Below, one piece after another: positions 5,576 to 8,510 of a DNA stretch of 8,510 nucleotides (positions within the stretch are counted from its first letter, which is position 1; each line of letters opens with the position of its first letter). The stretch comes from Candidatus Dojkabacteria bacterium. Its GTDB lineage: Bacteria; Patescibacteriota; Dojkabacteria; GCA-002793355. The notes under the pieces are model-generated. The model was not told the origin of the DNA, made no database searches, and saw nothing but the letters and a program-made list of their open reading frames with translations. The translations under genes and the position numbers were made by a program. The stretch lies in contig JALVLD010000138.1 in the NCBI GenBank assembly GCA_027033525.1, positions 1 through 8,510 of the forward strand, written 5' to 3'.

Positions 5576-7654
5576 CTACCATGAACTAGCCCCCCCACCG
5601 CCAGAAAAGCCGCCCCCGCTAGAGCTAACTCCACCACCAGAGAAACTAAAACTGCCACCAGAACTAGAAACTGTCCTTATAGCGCTGCCCACTGCTGACT
5701 CGAAACTATCTAAAGCACCTTCAAAAGCCTGTACATCGCTAGGACTAAAATTATACAAATACACTGATCGGACTGTCTTTGAATCTATATCATACTCTGC
5801 TAATATACGTTTAAATAAACCTAGCCATTTCTTCTCCAGCTTAAATATGATGGCATATGGTAACAAGACCTCAAAATGCTCAACTAATTTACTCGGATCG
5901 TTTAGGAACTGAATTCTTTTTATTTCAGCTGTTTGTATATACTTTTTAAGACCGTATAACTCCTTATATAGTTGAATGCCCTTTCTGTTTAATCGTTGCA
6001 TCTTTGTATAAATATACTGACTAATCCCTCCACCCACAATTAAACTCAGACCTAACAAGACGAATGCCTCATAACCAATATCCACGCCTGTAAAACTCCC
6101 CAAAACTGAATTAATAATATCTGCGACAAAAAACAATATAACTCCCACAGCGACAAGCCCGCCTGCGATACGTCCCAGTCGCTTTTTTATTTTCATAGAA
6201 ATGTTGTCATAAATATCTGCATCCTTAAGTTCTTTTTCGGCTGCCTTTATATACTTACGTGCCATGTTCGCCGATAATATAAACTCGTCTAAGTACAGCT
6301 TCTTAAGCCGCTGCAATTTATCCTGAATATAAGATGCTAACTTATAAGCAGCCTTCCCCATTACGATAGAGTTATCCAACCCTTTATTTATTTCTAATAC
6401 TTTTGTAGTAATACCTAAATCATTTTTTTGACTGCTTAATTTAAAAACTTGTTTACGCACGAGTTCTAACAAATCTGCCACCATCCCCCTGGTAATCGAT
6501 CTTTTAGCGCCATTGCGTTCATAATTATATAGCAATGATAATGCTCCAAAACTAAATTCTTGCAATTTACTAGAGGGAACATACACTGGTGCATATACCT
6601 TTGAAAATGTTTCCTTTCCATACCGTCTCCATAATATAAATGCATAAATTGAAGGCAATATAACGGCTAGTACTGCTACAGCCTTAGCAGATTTTGACAT
6701 TACGTTGTATAAAAACAGCCTCCTGCTTAACCTCTGTTCCCATGACCTGGCTTCACGAGACTTAGTAAGCGCTGCTACCACATTATCTGGATATTCAACC
6801 CGCACATTTACTTGCCCTTCTGATACGTAAGACTGCCCTACAACAAAGGACGCAATTTTATAACCATCGACCTTACTAACTACAAAATCTTTCTCTTGTA
6901 CCTTAGATAAGGTACCTGCGTCATCAACATAATAAAACTTTAGCTTTTCATAACCGCTTGGGACTGCTACTATAAACTGCGTATACTGAGGGAAAACACT
7001 GGCTTGCTTGGCTGCCATTACTGTATCTAGTACAACTTTGTTACCAATGTGTTCAAAAATATTTTCTAGCTTATAAAAAAATTGAAAAATTGTAGGACCT
7101 CCTAAAGTAATATGGGCGTCGCCCCCCTTAATAACAAACAGAGGCTCTTTCAACTTGCCAAAATAACGTACTTCTGTAACAAATTTATTCCCACTTATAT
7201 TTTTAGCGAAGTTTATATACCTAACCGAAATTGCATCAACGCTAGTAAAGTGAAACCTTTTTAAATCTGTAAAATACGCACTTTGGGGTACTGTAAGCAA
7301 AAGCCCGTGTGCTTCGGGTCCGTTGTATAAGCCATATGTATCTACTACATGGGCAGAATTGCTCTTTATATCCACCAACATCACATAAGTACGTACGAGT
7401 GCGCGCACTGCATGTCTTTCTAGAGGAATAGTGGGACTATATGTTTTTATTTGCTTACCGTACACATCCACAAAGGCCTGCCACATAACCTCGGCAAGTT
7501 TATCTTGCCCTTGCTTTATTGCAATGCCTACAACCTGTGGATTTATTACATCTACCTTTTTAGTAATCTGCTCTTTTGCAACAACAGGAAAACCCACCAG
7601 GAAGACAGAATTAACGATAAAAATAGCGATAACGCTAAATACCCTTTTGAGCAT
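5576..7654 (-). CDS. DUF2207-family membrane protein with Gly/Ser-rich C-terminus
   Basis: Predicted membrane protein of 692 residues; the molecular function of the family is unknown. Order of parts: an N-terminal signal peptide or anchor (about 4-26); a mainly beta, presumably external region (about 30-315); a membrane segment (about 323-341) followed by RRYGKE; a cytoplasmic helical region (about 365-490) that includes LSLLYNYERNGAKRSITRGM, which resembles the family's helix-turn-helix-like segment; two more membrane segments (about 496-516 and 529-548); then the family motif LLPYAIIFKLEKKW (597-610). The tail is SGGGFSGGGGASSW, the Gly/Ser-rich ending usual for YciQ/DUF2207 proteins. The C-terminal half supports the assignment well; the N-terminal part matches the family consensus poorly. 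The CoA-binding gene ends 33 nt upstream. No Shine-Dalgarno sequence sits at normal spacing: AAGG ends only 1 nt from the ATG. Confidence 0.85.
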   Translation of the reverse strand: MLKRVFSVIAIFIVNSVFLVGFPVVAKEQITKKVDVINPQVVGIAIKQGQDKLAEVMWQAFVDVYGKQIKTYSPTIPLERHAVRALVRTYVMLVDIKSNSAHVVDTYGLYNGPEAHGLLLTVPQSAYFTDLKRFHFTSVDAISVRYINFAKNISGNKFVTEVRYFGKLKEPLFVIKGGDAHITLGGPTIFQFFYKLENIFEHIGNKVVLDTVMAAKQASVFPQYTQFIVAVPSGYEKLKFYYVDDAGTLSKVQEKDFVVSKVDGYKIASFVVGQSYVSEGQVNVRVEYPDNVVAALTKSREARSWEQRLSRRLFLYNVMSKSAKAVAVLAVILPSIYAFILWRRYGKETFSKVYAPVYVPSSKLQEFSFGALSLLYNYERNGAKRSITRGMVADLLELVRKQVFKLSSQKNDLGITTKVLEINKGLDNSIVMGKAAYKLASYIQDKLQRLKKLYLDEFILSANMARKYIKAAEKELKDADIYDNISMKIKKRLGRIAGGLVAVGVILFFVADIINSVLGSFTGVDIGYEAFVLLGLSLIVGGGISQYIYTKMQRLNRKGIQLYKELYGLKKYIQTAEIKRIQFLNDPSKLVEHFEVLLPYAIIFKLEKKWLGLFKRILAEYDIDSKTVRSVYLYNFSPSDVQAFEGALDSFESAVGSAIRTVSSSGGSFSFSGGGVSSSGGGFSGGGGASSW

Positions 7655-7659
7655 ACCTT

Positions 7660-7686
7660 ATTGTACCACACAAAAACAAGCGGCAA
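7660..7686 (-). promoter_or_regulatory. Possible promoter of the DUF2207 gene, perhaps leaderless
   Basis: The minus strand has TACAAT (7660-7665) preceded by TGG, an extended -10 box. A TTGCCG hexamer (7681-7686) lies 15 nt upstream, a short spacer for a -35 box. The -10 box ends 5 nt before the ATG at 7654, so transcription would start at or next to the start codon. It lies in the 33-nt gap after the CoA-binding gene, so DUF2207 could also be read through from upstream. Confidence 0.35.
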
Positions 7687-7687
7687 C

Positions 7688-8110
7688 CTAGTTTGTATTT
7701 TTTAGTTGCAGCAAAAAATCCTTTAAGATACAAAAGCCCGCAACATAGTCAAACCCTTTTTGTTCTAGCAAAGTAGTCTCTCTAATTGTATAACTCCCAG
7801 GCTGCAACCAAATAAGCCACTTTCTTGCTTCTGCTGGCAACTTTCTAATTATTTTGCCCGTAACGTGCGGCGGTACCACAAAAACAACAACATCCAACGG
7901 CCTATTTATATCTTGCAATTTAGCCACGGCTTTTACCCCTAGGACTTGCTCATATTTGGGGGTCACTGGCACCACTATATACCCTGTCTCTAGCAATTCA
8001 TGCATGATTTTATACCCATACTTTTCTACATTAACGGTTGCACCCACAACGGCAACGACCTTTGCTTTTTTTAAACGCTTAATAAATGTATCGAAGTCAA
8101 GAGAAGGCAT
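7688..8110 (-). CDS. CoA-binding Rossmann-fold protein (YccU-like, CoA_binding_2)
   Basis: Single-domain protein of 140 residues, the usual length for the YccU/CoA_binding_2 family, whose members have the nucleotide-binding fold of succinyl-CoA synthetase alpha subunits. Visible motifs: the first strand and loop VVAVVGATVNVEKYGYKI (18-35); the second strand GYIVVPVTPKYEQVLGVKA (43-61), matching the family's VxPVxPxxxxixG; LDVVVFVVPP (72-81); the signature WLQPGSY (101-107); and a late cysteine in AGFCILKD (C127), at the position of the family's conserved late cysteine. The physiological role of the family is poorly defined; a link to CoA or another nucleotide cofactor is inference from the fold. 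It starts 3 nt after the hydrolase stop, so the two are probably co-transcribed and translationally coupled. There is no Shine-Dalgarno sequence. Confidence 0.9.
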   Translation of the reverse strand: MPSLDFDTFIKRLKKAKVVAVVGATVNVEKYGYKIMHELLETGYIVVPVTPKYEQVLGVKAVAKLQDINRPLDVVVFVVPPHVTGKIIRKLPAEARKWLIWLQPGSYTIRETTLLEQKGFDYVAGFCILKDFLLQLKNTN

Positions 8111-8113
8111 ATT

Positions 8114-8510
8114 TTATCGCGATTTGTAAAAATATACAGGAATATTAATATTTTGCTGCTTTAACTTATCTGCAAATCTTTCTCCATAGTCAAGGTCACC
8201 AACTATTTCCCCATAATGCATTGGCACTACAACTTTTGGTTTTATTACCTTGGTCGCTTCTACAGCTTCGTCAATGGTCATAACATATTTCCCAGAAACA
8301 GGCAAAAACGCTATGTCTACCTTCCCCGCTAAATGCTTCATCTCTTCTATATTATCGGTATCTCCTGCAAAATACACCAAACTATTACTTATACTTAATA
8401 AGTACCCTACATAACCTGCCTCCCTTGGATGATATGGAACACCTGCTGATCTAAACTTATTAATATTGTATGCTGGTATGGCTGAGAATGCTAAGCTGTA
8501 ATCGGTTAAC
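8114..8510 (-). CDS. UlaG/UPF0173-like metal-dependent hydrolase, C-terminal part (5' end beyond window)
   Basis: Metallo-beta-lactamase-fold hydrolase. The frame is open from the window edge (first full codon 8507-8509) to the TAA at 8114-8116, giving 131 residues. Visible motifs: AIPAYN (10-15); YHPREAGYVGYLL (26-38), matching the family's HPxGxGxGYV; VYFAGDTD (45-52) with a metal-binding aspartate; EEMKHL followed by VDIAFLPVSGKYVMTIDEAV; and PMHYGE (96-101) with the last metal-binding histidine. The N-terminal HxHxDH motif must lie outside the window. A TTG at 8380 is not the real start, because AYN and HPRE lie upstream of it in the same frame. UPF0173/YtkL and UlaG-like proteins share this arrangement; the substrate cannot be deduced. 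Confidence 0.9.
   Translation of the reverse strand, partial: LTDYSLAFSAIPAYNINKFRSAGVPYHPREAGYVGYLLSISNSLVYFAGDTDNIEEMKHLAGKVDIAFLPVSGKYVMTIDEAVEATKVIKPKVVVPMHYGEIVGDLDYGERFADKLKQQNINIPVYFYKSR

Noticed and set aside
5292..5912. A 206-codon plus-strand frame with a Pro-rich C-terminal half (APPPPEKPPP).
   Set aside because: More than half is antisense to the Gly/Ser-rich tail of the DUF2207 gene, and the Pro-rich repeats are simply the complement of Gly codons. It has no Shine-Dalgarno sequence and no recognisable domain, so it is not annotated as a gene; the open intergenic part is kept as a low-interest finding.
8114..8380. A short 88-residue gene starting at the TTG at 8380.
   Set aside because: The same frame stays open to the window edge, and the family motifs AIPAYN and YHPREAG lie upstream, so the TTG is an internal leucine of a longer hydrolase.

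Overview
The window is an AT-rich bacterial chromosome segment in which every gene I can support lies on the minus strand. From high to low coordinate, the order of transcription, these are: the C-terminal part of a UlaG/UPF0173-like metallo-beta-lactamase-fold hydrolase; a small YccU-type CoA-binding Rossmann protein; a 692-residue DUF2207-family membrane protein with a Gly/Ser-rich tail; a 330-bp non-coding stretch with promoters; a membrane-anchored DsbA-like thiol oxidoreductase; rpoB (RNA polymerase beta, complete); and the first 332 codons of rpoC (beta'). I see no mobile element, CRISPR array, rRNA or tRNA.

Organism: rpoB and rpoC are clearly bacterial. The beta subunit is short (1109 residues against 1342 in E. 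coli) and departs from consensus at positions that are nearly invariant in most bacteria. Shine-Dalgarno sequences are mostly weak or absent. rpoB is preceded by a dsbA-like gene rather than by rplJ-rplL. Together these suggest a reduced, deep-branching lineage such as the Patescibacteria (candidate phyla radiation). That is an inference; the phylum is not established here.

Layout: 8509-7688 holds two tightly packed genes (3-nt gap), the hydrolase and the CoA-binding protein. DUF2207 follows after 33 nt, with an extended -10 box so close to its ATG that a leaderless transcript is possible. The gap at 5246-5575 carries two sigma70-like minus-strand promoters in tandem, plus a perfect 9-bp inverted repeat (arms 5289-5297 and 5328-5336). 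One arm covers the -35 box of the downstream promoter and the other the predicted start site of the upstream promoter. These promoters appear to drive dsbA-like, rpoB and rpoC as one operon with gaps of 18 and 19 nt.

Main points of interest: the beta rifamycin pocket carries many non-standard residues, predicting intrinsic rifamycin resistance; the beta active-site loop and a neighbouring motif are altered; beta' carries a long helical, probably coiled-coil insertion like that of actinobacteria; and an extracytoplasmic thiol oxidoreductase heads the RNA polymerase operon. I did not find a wholly new defence or mobile system, and most of the window is housekeeping.
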